Below are positions 25,063 to 46,700 of a stretch of 64,000 nucleotides of DNA, in pieces. The translations under genes and the position numbers were made by a program. A model generated the notes under the pieces. The model saw only the letters and a program-made list of their open reading frames with translations. It did not search any database and was not told the origin of the DNA. The stretch comes from Brachyhypopomus gauderio (Eukaryota; Chordata; Actinopteri; Gymnotiformes; Hypopomidae), in the NCBI RefSeq assembly GCF_052324685.1, contig NC_135212.1, forward strand, positions 21,588,637 to 21,652,636. The letters are read 5' to 3'. Each line of letters starts with the position of its first letter. Positions within the stretch are counted from its first letter, which is position 1.

Positions 25063-26169
25063 TGTTGTGAAAAATCACAATTGACAAAATATGGCAAATT
25101 TACATTTTTTTATCCTAGAGATGTGGCAAACCACCATCAGCTGTCAGAACTGTAGACAAATTGGTTGTTTATATTAATTTCATGACCACCAATACTACCA
25201 ATACAACGGGGAATTTAATCATTAAATAATATTGGAATTATACTTTAGGGAACCTCTATTTTGATATTTTTTTTATATGGGTACACTGACAAGGCTTCAG
25301 TCGATGGCACACATCCTGAACTTGTGGTACGGTATTCCCGCCAGTCCCTTGGCTATAAGTCGACTTACGTAAATAATTGTCTCATCTGAGCCCCTTCTCC
25401 TCCACTGGCCCTACACATATCTGGTTGTGTGAATTAATAAGATAGCTAATGTGATGTATGTCCTATTTCTACAGTATGGGCCACACTAAAATTTTGATCC
25501 TGTTTATTATGCACCTTTTTGGTACACAAACTGAAAAGGCATCCACTGAAAAAATATTATATCCCAAATTTCATTTTCAATATCATTTATTAAAAAAACA
25601 GGACATCTTTGCTATGGAAAAAGGTGTAAGATGATGAATCATTCTTTATAAATGCAAACTCAATTAACATTAAACTTTTGCTTACACTTCTGAATATGAG
25701 GCATCATTAATCTGACAGTGTCTCATTTGAATGAGATCAGATGCAGCTCATAGGGAGAGCATTTGTGTACTATGCAAATCCAGCAATTACCCAGATCTGC
25801 TCCCAGTAGCACTACCCGGGGGGCTATGTAGAATCTGATGATTAAGGGATTCTGTTTTGGAGAACTGTCCAACAAGTTCAACTGATATATTACATTTCGA
25901 CGAGTAGTCGAATGCAACTCTGGGGTTGCATACTGTTGATTTATACTGTTAATTTCAAACACACACAGCGTGACAATCTTCTTATTATCATTTAAAAAAA
26001 TCACAAACCAACTGTGTTGATGAAATCTCTTCATGTTTTTTTTCAGCATTAACCTTATTTACCATACAATCTAATGTTCCTTACTCATATTCATAAAACG
26101 ACTTTGTATGAAACCATCGCACAGTTGGCCCAACAACTTGTCAGGAACTGTCGGTAGGAATCGTCTTTC
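25063..26169. other. gene-free stretch
   Basis: No gene was recognised. The 108-codon - strand frame at 25723-26049 has no familiar motif and no splice context and is probably chance. An octamer ATGCAAAT lies at about 25774 in a stretch that looks unique. Confidence 0.4.
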
Positions 26170-26345
26170 TATTTGCGAGAGCCAGAAACTCCAGCATACT
26201 AGTAAGGACTGGAGAAACTAGGGAACTCGCACGTGAGCACCGACGGTGATGATAGTCGCGGTTCGAACAAACGACGCACCGTATCCGCGAGCCGAGCGCG
26301 AGCCACTACGCCATCGGAACCCAAGGCCGCGCCTACTAGAAATAC
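26170..26345 (-). mobile_element. tRNA-derived SINE on the - strand
   Basis: Read on the - strand, 26325 to about 26250 resembles a tRNA. GGTTCCGATGGCGTAGTGGC holds the A-box and TTGTTCGAACCGC the B-box (palindromic TTCGAA at 26262-26267). The two ends do not pair as an acceptor stem, so this is a SINE head and not a functional tRNA. It is CpG-rich relative to its surroundings and lies about 0.7 kb upstream of the map2k1 start codon. Confidence 0.65.
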
Positions 26346-26479
26346 AACTGTGTTGTGAAATGTGTTGGGTAAAATAAGTGTAAACATTTTTGACAAAAAA
26401 CTAAAAAAGTTACATTCAAAGTTATAATTCGAAAATCCAGAAATAGTAAAAAAAAACTATCTTAGGCAAACAGTATTAA

Positions 26480-27011
26480 AAACCTGCTTCACATTCATTA
26501 CAAGCGTGCGTCCGTTGCCCCAGAAGATGCTGACTGTACATTTTTGAGTAAAACCGAATGCAGCTTCGCCCAACAACGACCGAAGAGCCACACGATTCTC
26601 AAGAGAACCTGTAGTGCCGCACGTTCACAACTAGATGTCGCCCTTGGCCGGCGTTGTGCATGCTGCCCGGAAGACAGATGTAAATATTTTCGTGACGCAA
26701 TGAGACCGTCTTCGAATCCGTCCACAGTCATATCCACCCAGGTCGGTACGTTAGTCCGCACTGCTATCGTCTGTTCAGTGGTTTAAAACCACCATCGTAG
26801 TCAGGAGGCAGACGCGTGAAAGAGCTTCGGAGTTTTTCAGCTCACCGAGTTTGAACATTTTATGACTATTTAAAAACAAAGCAATCTCCTGGGTGTGATA
26901 AGCTGCACAGGCTATACATCAGATCCCTCTCTCGACAGCACACTGGTGCTTCTGGTCAGATTTCTTTGCGCTTTGATTTATCTTTGATTGCTGAATAATC
27001 CGTTGATAACA
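26480..27011 (+). promoter_or_regulatory. map2k1: probable map2k1 promoter and 5' UTR
   Basis: The segment is moderately CpG-rich, directly precedes the map2k1 initiation codon and has no upstream coding. It contains an ETS-type CCGGAAG (about 26668), a GTGACGCAAT C/EBP/CRE-like site (about 26692) and no evident TATA box, which suits a housekeeping kinase gene. The transcription start cannot be placed from sequence alone. Short open frames here (80-87 codons) overlap on opposite strands and are not proteins. Confidence 0.55.
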
Positions 27012-35912
<8,901 letters not shown>

Positions 35913-37190
35913 GAGGGTCTTCCCTTACCTACACTAAATGTGCACATACACTAGTATTTCTATGTGGTCTCCAATTTAACAGCAATCTGCCGTTCAGCTC
36001 AATAGCCAATCACTGCCTCTTGTAATCTCTCACATTGATGTCATAAGTATTAAGAAGAGGTTTATGAAGCATACTGCTGTAATAACAAACGCCCACATTA
36101 ATATGTGGAACCTTTTTGAGAATATTACAGAGACTGAATGTGACCCAGTAGTCTCCCATTAGATTAAACTCTCCCGTCAGCATATTTAAGGGTCATAAAT
36201 ATTTTTCTGATCAATGTGTTCCTGAATATTGAATGCTCAAATTATTGTTGTCATTATTTTTCCCAGTAAAAAAACTACACACAAGTTGGTTTAAAATATT
36301 TAAAAGTGTTTGAAATGAAAGGTGTTCTATTTTAAATGTGCTGTTGTGTGATGCCGCTATAAAACTTCGCCTGGGTGTGAGTGCACAGGAGGACTGGGGT
36401 ACACAGGAGCAAAAAGAGGAAAGACACATTGGTGGCCTTTAGTATAGGAGGAACAGTTAACCAAACTGAACAGTTTTCTTATAAGGTTTAAATATTGCTA
36501 TCTACTGTTCTGAGAACAGGACAGCCATTAGCTGCATGCTAACAATCCACAAACTCATTCTGAACGAGTCTTTAGAGTGCACAACTGCAGAAGCTAAGGG
36601 TTACTTTCACACCAGGTGAAAATTTTCCAGTTTTCCTTGAATTAATCAATGTAGTTATAACTGGTACCAATAATTATTTAGTTAAAATGGAACAGTATGA
36701 AATTCTAGAGCTGTCATCCAAATTAGAATGGATGTCTATATTTGTTAGGACTAAATGTGCATTAAATGTAAAAATAGACTGTTCCAATTTTAAAGTACAT
36801 TTTCAAATCTGTTCCACAAGTTTGAAGACCATATTAACACATCTGTAAACTAAATACATGCTTTCACTTTAAACACCTTTAAGATGAGATTAAAGGAGAT
36901 TGGTGCCATAAAAATTGATAACCGTAAACTCTTCTGTTCAACACTACATATTTGCCTTCCATTATTGTGCTTTGGACACTAAAGTTCATCTCTAAGTTCA
37001 TTAGTCCAGGTTCATGTCATCCACATTGTTACTATATGTCATCCCTACAATACTTCACAACTGTTTACTTTCTTGGTATTTCCTTTATTTCAAGTGTAAG
37101 GTTTGTGCAGACCTATAATTTGTTGAACAAGAAAAATCCTGCAACTATAAATTGTAATAAATTATAATAAAGACAATTTATTTAACTGAC
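35913..37190 (+). other. map2k1: probable map2k1 3' UTR with tandem poly(A) signals
   Basis: No coding follows the stop codon. Two overlapping-range AATAAA hexamers at 37156-37161 and 37166-37171 are the first good clustered signals and give a 3' UTR of about 1.26 kb. The end point is an inference. Confidence 0.5.
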
Positions 37191-37975
37191 ATTTGGTGTA
37201 TTACATTAATGTTCATCCATTTTTAAGCATACTTACTTTTAGAAGAATTTGATTAACTGTAGTGCACTTCCTAGTGTACTCTGTTGGGAGCACGACCTCC
37301 TCAACAGCAGTTAAATTAAATCACTTTGTCAGTGCTGGTTTTCTGGCTAGAGGCCAACCAATCAGAACCATCACTCCCATCAGAAAGCCCCCCATATTAC
37401 AAACATTCTGAATCTACATGGATCATGAAGATTGCCTATTTTACATTAAAAATGCCAAATTGAGAAAACGGCAATGAATTATGTACACATTCCATTAAAG
37501 CTACATCAAATTAGAAACTAGATGTTTAATAAGCCACCCCTTTAGAGGGCTGTTTAAGACCAGTAAGCGGAATACTAGGGCACTAGATACAAGCTTTAAC
37601 CTTTTGGGTCAATGGATACATATAAACTCTTAAAGTCAGAATGGTGGCCTACTGGCTATGCCTGTTTCTTCCACTAGAGATTTAACCTTGGAGCTAAGGG
37701 TATAATGATATACCACAATAACTTAACTATTGATAACTGTGATATATAAAAAAAAATATTTCATGATAATGGTATACATGATATTATAAATAATCCATTA
37801 CCAGTCACTAAAGCGAATGGTTATGTAATGAACTTTGATATTTAGCCTGGAAACCCTATATGATTTTCTTACAAGGCTGTGTTTTGGTCTGAAATAATGC
37901 ATGAAAAAACAATTACATAATTTAAATTAAAATTTCCATTGCAGATATGAACATCATTAGCTTAGCTTGACATCT
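37191..37975. other. intergenic stretch
   Basis: AT-rich, with no gene. The block at about 37700-37830 (ATAACTGTGATATATAAAA and similar) resembles a degraded fish repeat but has no clear ends. Confidence 0.4.
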
Positions 37976-38275
37976 AATATATGTGACGGGCAGGGTGGGC
38001 AAAATAAAATGGAAGCGATCACGCCAAGTCTCAGGGAAAAAGTATGGTTTAATTGAAAAAGTGCGCAAACCAAACCTGCGAACTGATCCAAATGAAGGAT
38101 ATAATAACCAGCGGTCAACTGGTACAAAGACAAGACATATATAGACAAACAAACGACCCTCAGGTGAGACGGATCACAGGCCCCGCCCACCTGAGGGACG
38201 AACACAACAACATCAACGACAACTGCCGCTGTGGACGGAGGCCCCCGGTAGGGGCCCGCCGTACCGTGACAATAT
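37976..38275. mobile_element. insertion with 5-bp target duplication, solo-LTR-like
   Basis: The element at 37981-38270 is flanked by the direct repeat AATAT at 37976-37980 and 38271-38275. Its ends read ATGTGACGGGC and GTACCGTGAC, so the inner TGTGACGG...CCGTGACA has TG/CA-type ends and a short imperfect inverted repeat. Length near 290 bp and a 5-bp duplication suit a solo LTR, though a non-autonomous DNA element is possible. It has no gag or pol coding. The 111-codon frame inside is not protein-like. Confidence 0.5.
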
Positions 38276-38438
38276 CAAAACAAATTCAAAACAAAAACAA
38301 ACATAAATTCATGTCAATGATTGTTTCAATTATGAACGTCAGGTTAATATTAAACCAACATACATGGAAATGCTGTCAGAAACACTGAGATGAGTAATGA
38401 ACATTCAATACCAGATCACACATCATAGGATAATATGT

Positions 38439-38540
38439 GTGGGCAGTGGTAGCTTAATGATTAAAGTACTCGACTAGTAATCAGACCTGTTGAGCTTAAC
38501 CCTCAGCCGCTTGAATTGCATTTAGCCATAATTAACTAGA
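38439..38540 (+). mobile_element. tRNA-derived SINE, internally deleted
   Basis: GTGGTAGCTTAATGATTAAA followed by CTCGACTAGTAATCAGA is a tRNA-type head. It then jumps to TTAACCCTCAGCCGCTTGAA and ATTGCATTTAGCCATAATT, the body/tail of a common fish SINE. The B-box and the central GGGCCCTTGAGCAAGG part are missing. Confidence 0.55.
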
Positions 38541-39766
38541 CATTAACAAAATAATATATATATATTTTTTTTATCCAACTGTAGACCCTGCAGCTCTACA
38601 CAGATGCCACGTAGCAGCTTGATCTGTGACTTTTGGTCTCTTTTAAAGACATAGTGATAATGTTATCATTAATAATCATGTAGTGAATATTTAACTAGTT
38701 TTACTAATAACTTCTACACACTGTCATGTAATTCAGCCATCCTGCCTGCTTCAAAACAAAGCCAGGCTCTGGACTGGGATGTAGGCCCAGCCTGGTGAGC
38801 CTGGAAGATGGTTTGAGGAGTGTGTGGTTCCTGAAAAGATGAGAGACTAGAATGAACATGAGTCGAACTTTCTTCACCTACTTTTTGTCTTGTTTATTTT
38901 CTTTGTTGGACTTTCATGTGCTGAGTTGTAGCTTTAGCTCAGTGCGGCTTGGTCACTTTGACGTGTGGATGCAGCTGTGTTGGAATACTACGTGCTGAAT
39001 GGAGTTTCACAGATGGCTATGTAGCTGACCTATATCTTCTGTTTAAAGTCTCACCGAGAACTCCAGCTGTAGGCTGAGAATTAAGCATCTTTCTAATCTG
39101 CTGTTACTTTAATGACATATGCACCATTATTTTTTGCAAAAAGCATTTTGAACGGCAATGATCACTTATGTGACATAGGTAACACCTTTTTTCATTGCTC
39201 AGATGCTACTCCCGCTAGAACTGAGATTTCACCACCCCACAGATCTCTGTCTGGTACTCCTACACTTCAAATAACACCTAAGAAGCGTAGGAAGAGCACA
39301 GCACACTGAGGATCACTGAGTTTTTACTGGTGATGTGCTGATGCCTTCTGAGGTACAAAGGATGGTAGTGGAATATGTAATCAAAAATGCAACATTTCAC
39401 TGTCAAACGATTCATTCAACAAAAGTCATAGGCTTAATTCAGTGACACACCAGCGAAAGGAGATGCCTTCTGGACAACCCCAAATGAATGTTGTGTTACA
39501 TACCATTTGACAGAATGTCAAAAATGTTTGTTTCAAAGCACAGCAAATACATACATTTGGTGTAGATTTCTACAGAACAGAACTGCTCGTGACACTGATA
39601 ACACTGATGATAGCAACCTAGATAAATCACGTTGACCAACTGCTTGATTTATATTCTCGTAGGTATTTGAACATTTTGAAAGGTCTCAAATGCAGTTCTA
39701 ACAGGGCAGCCTACTGATGAAGACATGATAATGACAGTAGATAAATCCCCTTCATCCTCAGAGGCG

Positions 39767-39812
39767 AGGATAAGATAAGATAAGATAAGATAAGATAAGA
39801 TAAGATAAGATA
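39767..39812. repeat. (GATAA)n microsatellite
   Basis: About nine uninterrupted AAGAT/GATAA pentamers. The - strand Leu/Ile/Ser repeat in an open frame is an artefact. Confidence 0.9.
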
Positions 39813-40775
39813 ACTTCCTAGACAGAGTTCTGAATGAGTTTGAAGTGAAAACACTTGCAGTCATGACATCAGTGCGCTCCAGGAAATGAAACACAACACA
39901 ACCCACAATATAGAAAACCCACAATATATTATACAAAATTACTTGCATAAACATTAGATACATTAGAACATTTCTGAAGGATACACCTCCTGCTTTTGTT
40001 TCTCAGTAATGCCTTAGAAAAATTCTGTTTAATTCAACTAGATTTAGGAAGCAGTATGTGGTAATGTGGTTTTTAATAGCTACGTTAAATATAAATATAT
40101 CTTGGCTCAAGCTCCTGTCCTGCACTAGTGTTGGCTGACACCTTTTGGTTTTTTATTTGGACAGTAGTGAAATTACATCTGTACATCCAAGCGTTTAAAC
40201 ATTTCCTTCTGAGCATTTCCTTCAGCATGTGTTGACATATTTAGATGTAGTTATTTACACAGTGTTTGTTTGCTGTGCTTGAGCCCGATATGCATATTGA
40301 TTAAAAACAAGCAAAATAAATGATAGATATAGCAAGATACGGGCCATGTTTGACCTATTTGAAATGGCAGATGAATATAAAAATTTGCGTTTTGAAGTAA
40401 GAAAAAAAATCTATATGCATGTGAAATGTATTTTCCTCTTCATCTTCTAAAACACTTCAAGCTGCCTCAGAGAACAACAGGCTGCAAGGATGAAACCAAC
40501 AGTTGTCATGGCACCAATCAAACACAGGGTACATGTACACCCACGCCTACACTCACACCGGGCCAATGTAGAGACGCCAGTCAAACTAAATCAATTACAG
40601 AAGTGTTTGTGTATATTATATAAACAAATGAATCTGTTTTTAACACACCCGTTGTGCCATTTCTGTCATTTTGGTAGATTTACTTGAAGGTTTTTGAATT
40701 ATGTTAATTATGCTGATTATCTGTTTGATGTCTAACAGCATGTGCTATCTCTCCACACCAAGTATTGCACAACAC

Positions 40776-40788
40776 TGCCATCTACTGC
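40776..40788 (-). promoter_or_regulatory. candidate CTCF motif
   Basis: TGCCATCTACTGC resembles the reverse complement of the CTCF core, with CTAC in place of CTAG. Weaker than the site in map2k1 intron 9. Confidence 0.35.
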
Positions 40789-40991
40789 CATGAGGAAGCC
40801 TCGTAGCTGAACTGTAGTTAATATGTTGGTATAACATATATCGAAATTCATTTATAATCAATATGGCAGCTGGTCACCTATGCCAGAAGTTTAATTCCAC
40901 GGTGAGTGGAAGGTTTACACTTTGTAAGCATTTTACCCGTCTTATTAGAGAAGCCACTTTGTTTTGTGTTTGAGAAAATGAAGGATGTCTC

Positions 40992-41190
40992 TTAGACTCC
41001 GTCCGAAATGCCATACGTCCCTCTTATTCAATACGCCAAAGCAGTACGAGATAACAGGCAGTGTGTCCTTGGTTATGAAAAGTGCCCAGTCACCTACTGA
41101 AAGAAAGCACTGTTTTAACGGTTGAGCAGAAGGTACTGCATTGAAATCTAGTACCTACTGCTTAAGTACGACATTTCGGATTCAGCATTA
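40992..41190. mobile_element. PIF/Harbinger-type MITE with TTA target duplication
   Basis: The element at 40995-41187 (193 bp) begins GACTCCGTCCGAAATGCCAT. The reverse complement of its right end reads TGCTGAATCCGAAATGTCGT, an imperfect inverted repeat of about 22 bp. It is bordered by TTA at 40992-40994 and 41188-41190, the usual 3-bp Harbinger target. It has no coding capacity. Confidence 0.7.
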
Positions 41191-43750
41191 GACTTCCATT
41201 TTGTCACTATTAATCATCAAGACTGTGGGGCAGTAATGCCTTTGAAGGGTTTCAAAGGTTTCATAATAAAGTCAGTATTCACAGGCCCAACAATAAAACC
41301 TGAAGTTTCATAATCCTCATAGGCCTTTGCAAATATTTATGCAAACTGGGAATTTTCTCATTCTAAATAAACACTGTTGGCTTTATGAGATAACAGTTTG
41401 AAGAATGGAGTCCAAAACGGCAGCAGATTTGGCAATATTTGACAACATTCAACAAACCTACTGGACAATAAGGGGAACTGGCCTGAATACATTTTGGGGA
41501 AGATGACCAAAATCTCAGAGGGACAGCCGTCTGGTCCTGGTGATTGTAGAGGAAACAGCTGATTTGAGTTCCAAGAGGAATCGGATTTTCTTTTTACATT
41601 AACTGGTTTGAATCTGAAGAATTTGATGAGATGATTACATTTGGTATAACTGGTCTGCTAATAATTTGCTAGACTTGTTGCTATGTTCATACATTTGGAT
41701 TTAGTTTGGAGCAAAAACGCTGCATTGCAATGTGTCGCTGGGATATGGAATCCAGCCTGCAATGCGAGACGCTCCTTATCTCAGAGGACCGTGAGGGCGC
41801 ATTCATGTTATCACACAGATACACGCTGCACCAACACACGCCAAATGATTTATCTGATTTTATGTTTATTGCTTTTTTGTGAGTAATTAGAGTAACTAAA
41901 ATTTTATGTTTATTTTGTTGCAAGTGATTTGCACTGTACATGCACGTCTTCATGCATGACATTTGTTTATTTGAATGTAGGGGCTCAAGTGTTGTATTTT
42001 ATATTATTTGACTTGTGAGTGTGAAGTCAATTGACTTCAAGTTCATAGTTTACTGACAAAAAACAAAAACAACAAAATGTTGAACCAAAAGTAAACTTTT
42101 ATTAAGATGCCAAAAGTTTCATGCATTATTAAACAGATTTAAAACAGATATTCATAGAAATTCAGCCCAGAGACCCAAATAACCCAAGTTCTTCAGGGTG
42201 GACATCAGGGGCATTCCTGAGAATATTTCAGTGGACCATCTAAAACCAAACTTGGACAGCACTGTGGTGGCGGCGTGGCTGGCCAGGTGTGGACGACCCC
42301 CGGTCACTTTTCCTGCCCACCCTGCTGGGTGACCTGCCTGTCTCTCTGCCCTGGTTCCAGGCAGTATGAGCTCTTCTGGATGATTCTGGGTGATTATGGG
42401 TGATTCTGGGTGATTATGGGTGATTCTGGGTGATTCTGGGTGATTATGCCCCCACGGTGTTTGGACATATTTGATTTTGTGAATCTGGGGGGGGTCTCCC
42501 TATAACAGACTCTTAGGGAGAGCGGCACATGCACGTACTGGGGGTTCGAGTGGGCTAGAGTGTGAACTACGTTGTTAGTTAGTAACCTGTTGTTGCCTCA
42601 TTCCAAAACCCTCTTCAGTGTTATATTAACATGCAGACACATGTGGGAGAATTACACACTAAACAATAGTCAATGCAAGTAAAAGTATGATGAACATGAG
42701 AAAAAGAACATTCACTTAAAGGGGTTAAAATATAATCCTGCACAAAGGACTGGATTACCTTTGCAGACCTTGAGGGAGCACGTGCACCAGAATCTAAATG
42801 GTCATCAAACCAGCAACCCCAAATCCTCAGCTAATGGTCAGGTATGGTCAGGTATGGCCTGATATATAAAGATATATCAGTTAAGAAAAAATCATAATCA
42901 ATCCAATTAGGATCAAAACGTTAGCCAAAACCACACAAGTAATATGAGTCCAACCAGTAACTATACCAAATATGCTACTGGGATCTGAATTAACCTTTGG
43001 CTGTAGAAACATGCTTATGCAATAAAATAAGCCACACCTCCCTGAGATGGTGAAAGGAAATCTGACCCACCCAGATTTGCAGAAAGTTTCAGATAAAGCA
43101 AAAGATTTTAGGGGTAAAGTTTAGGAGCAATATATAGAAACAGGAATCTGGAGTGTCCATACAACTGACTAAAGAGAAGAAAAACAACACCAAGGCATGT
43201 TTCTAGAGTGCTTTTATTGTGCTCGACCTTTGGATGTTTTGCGTAATCCCATGTTCAGTATGATATGCTGTCTTTGACTCTGCATCATGAAGTTGGTTGT
43301 CATAAAACAGGATCATAGCAGGAAAGTTCAAATCTGCTAAGCAAAGAACCTTATCTGGTCACCTGGTGATGTGTCATTTAAATAATCTATGACAATATTC
43401 TGTGATGACAGAGCGAATGAATGCTCGAATGAATATGACCACACTGCCATGTGGTTAATTAATAATAAGGGCCTGTAAGGAGTTTGTGTGAAGGTAGTGT
43501 TTTAACACTGAACATTTGTCACTTAGTCAAAGAGGAGCCAGAATGAGTAAGCCATTTGCTCTTTCCCTGTTGTTTGATCAGAATGTATTTTAACAGGTGC
43601 CTATGGTCTTTACGTGCGCTTGTTAGAAAAAAAGCAAGAGACAAATGTGGTTTATTTGCCATGTTTAAAGAAACTGCACTTTTAAAGTATTTGTTTTTAA
43701 GTCACAGAAGATGCGATAGATGGTGTTAAGGCTTGAACGTTTTCTTGCAG
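41191..43750. other. intergenic region upstream of the nucleoside transporter
   Basis: No coding block was recognised. It contains the 10-bp array at 42379-42449. Position 43745-43750 (TTGCAG) looks like a splice acceptor before the first coding exon of the transporter, so one or more untranslated 5' exons should lie somewhere in this stretch but could not be placed. Confidence 0.45.
42379..42449. repeat. 10-bp tandem repeat, about 7 copies
   Basis: Alternating TGATTCTGGG and TGATTATGGG decamers, head to tail. Confidence 0.9.
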
Positions 43751-43767
43751 CAGATAATGATATACAA

Positions 43768-46700
43768 ATGAAAAGTGTTGACCATGGAAACATACATGGG
43801 GTGGACAATCCAGGCTTTGAAGAAGACGTGGGACGTCTGGGGAGCCACTTGCCAATGGTGATTGACTCACCCTCTCAGTTTATTTGGAAAGGTAAAAGAA
43901 TGAGTATGTTGAGTATGTTTGGACCTACAGGAGGAAAATCCATCAGATCACAAGAGTGAGACTGCGGAGGAGATCTCCAAAAAGAAGTCGTTTGTAAGGT
44001 AAGCTGTAAATTTAAACTTTTTATTGGCAGTATTTTGATTGGGTGGAACTAGACATGCAGTGTTTTATTGCAGTGTGTAAAAGCAACTTCATATTTTTGT
44101 ATCACAGTAAATACGTAATAAAAAATACATTTGATTAATATTTGCCATTAAGTATATGAAAGTGTCATAGTTATGTTTTATTTGTGAATGGTGCAGTAAA
44201 GTATTCAAGCCCATCACAGCCACAGAAAACTTCCTAAAAGCCCATTCAACAGTCCTCAAATACATCGCCCTGGGAGTTCTTACCGCAGGTACCTTTCTTT
44301 TGTACATACATACATATTCAGCTCATTTCTACACAGCTCCTGAAGGTGGTTCCTCGCTAATTTGAACACCTCAAAATGGAATTTGAGCATGAAATACAAC
44401 AGTATGTCATTACTGCTCAGCCAGAAGGAGTTATGATATATGGTTTCATTTTCCAAACCCAGGATATGTGGCATACTTCATCGCTGCTTGCGTCCTGGAC
44501 TTCCAGAGAGCCATCGCTCTTGTTGTTCTAACCAGCGTGGTGGTGGTGGCCGTCACGTATGATCTTGTGAAGAAGTACAAGGGGGACAGTATAAAACGCT
44601 TCTTCAAGCCTGCTTTGAGATGTTTTAAAGCAAATGTCAGGTGGCTAAAATGGTGAGTAGGGTCTGGTCTCCAAGCTAACACAGGCTCGGTTACAAATTA
44701 AAGATCTGGAACTCATGGTTTTACATTTTCAACCCTGAGTAAAACACTTTTTCCCGATTTTTCATGAAATGAAAAACCATTTTTTCAGCTGAAATGAAAA
44801 ACCATTTTTCATTTGAACAGGACATGAAAATGTTTGGCAACGTTGCTCAGGGAACGTTAAACAAGTGGTACAGGATGGCAAGGTTGGCTTTTGAGAGCTG
44901 CTCTGTGCATCCTGCAGGGTGTTTGTTCTGGTGGTGGTGGGTCTGCTGGTGGCGTGGGTGGTGGTGGACACAAGCAAGCATCAGGAGCAGCTTATCTCCT
45001 TTGGCGGCATCTGCCTCTTCATCCTCGGCTTGTTCATCTTCTCCGCACACAGATCTGCGGTGAGCCGTGAAATCCAGTACACAACACTTGTGACACTCGT
45101 GACTGCTTTACAGTTGCTTTGTTCTTTCTGGTGGACTGTGCTAAAGCTGACAAGCTTATCTTTCTCTGCATTCTTTGGAATTATTATTATTTTTTTTGCA
45201 AATGTTATCACACGACTGGATTTCATGGTTGTTTTTTGTTAATGATATGACCTTCAAAAGATTGATCTTAAATGTAGTACTGTGCTATATCCGAGCTATA
45301 GTGTAGATGGTAACACAGGTTTGTGGGTTTTCCTCCAGGTGTGTTGGAGGACACTCTTCTGGGGGCTTGGTTTGCAGTTTGCCATTGGCCTGTTTGTCAT
45401 AAGAACAGAACCAGGTCTCATAGCTTTCAGCTGGCTTGGAGCTCAAATTAAGGTACCAATACTTAATTATTAATTAATTAAGTCAGTAATGCATGGGTAA
45501 TTAATAGAAAGTATCACTGTGTTTTAAATGGGCTGAATGAGAAATGTTAGAGACCTTTAGCTTCGCTGTTAAAGCTTTAGAGACCTTTAAGGCAGAGATA
45601 TTTTTCAACCATGTGAAAAAGACACTAAACTTCCCAAAGCATTTGTCGATTTTCCAAACCTAACGCAACAACCAGTTTAAAAGCTTTCAGTGGTGTACAC
45701 TAACACGTGCTGTTATTGGACTAGACGTTTCTGAGCTACACCGATGCTGGCTCTTCATTTGTGTTTGGCAGTCTGGTTGAAGCAGGAGTATTTGCATGCA
45801 CGGTGAGCGAAGGAACCCATCCTGAAGAACTTACAATGAACTTTTTGTGTGGAATCTTTAGCAACTTAACTCAGACTCTTTGACCATGTCTATGCTCCTG
45901 CAGGTTTTGCCTATAGTGGTATTTTTCAGCAGTGTTATGTCAGTCTTGTACTTCCTTGGATTGATGCAATGGGTTATTTTGAAGGTGAGTCACTGAATTT
46001 CAAACATTTTGGTCTGCAGTGCACTACATTTGGAATGAGTGTACTCCTGAACAATATTTCTGTTTTTACAAAGATTTCCTGGATTATGCAAGTTACCATG
46101 GGAACCTCTCCAACTGAGAGTTTAAGTGTTGCTGGGAATATATTTGTTGGGCAGGTAATACAATTCAATACAAGTGATCAGTTATATGTATATAATGTTA
46201 TTTTTATTTTTACTAAATAAGTATTACCTTGGCTAAACAATGACAGATCGGTGCTGAGTTGTTTGAATATTGACTTAATTTAAGCAAAGTTAACAGTGTA
46301 ATGAAGTGACCAGAGATGGGCATTCCAGGTTCAGAAAGTAAAAGTCCTCACCAGGATTTTGCTCATGCTTCCTTTTTTTACTTTCTTTTACTTTCTTAAT
46401 CAGGAACGCCTATCTCTAGAAGTGACATATTCTCAAGTAATCATTTGCCCTAGCAAAGTTGGCCCCTAGAGTATTAGCTGGTTTTTATTTGCTGGACTTA
46501 TTTTGAAATTAATGTCCTGTTCTAAACAAGAACATTGCTTTCAGTTGTGCGTATCCGGTCTGCAAACTAAACATAATGATATCAAGTACTAAACGTTATG
46601 AAATATAAGAATATTCCCAGTAATTAATTAAGACTGAGTTAACATTAAGGCAATGACAAATTAGCGTGTAATTTACTGCATGGTATTTAAGGTTAAAGTA

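Noticed and set aside
25723..26049. 108-codon - strand frame
   Set aside because: No recognisable domain, no splice sites and ordinary AT-rich surroundings; chance is likely.
26250..26325. Possible tRNA gene on the - strand
   Set aside because: A- and B-box are present, but the ends do not form an acceptor stem, so a SINE head is the better reading.
38053..38388. 111-codon + strand frame
   Set aside because: It spans the inserted element at 37981-38270 and runs past its boundary into unrelated DNA.
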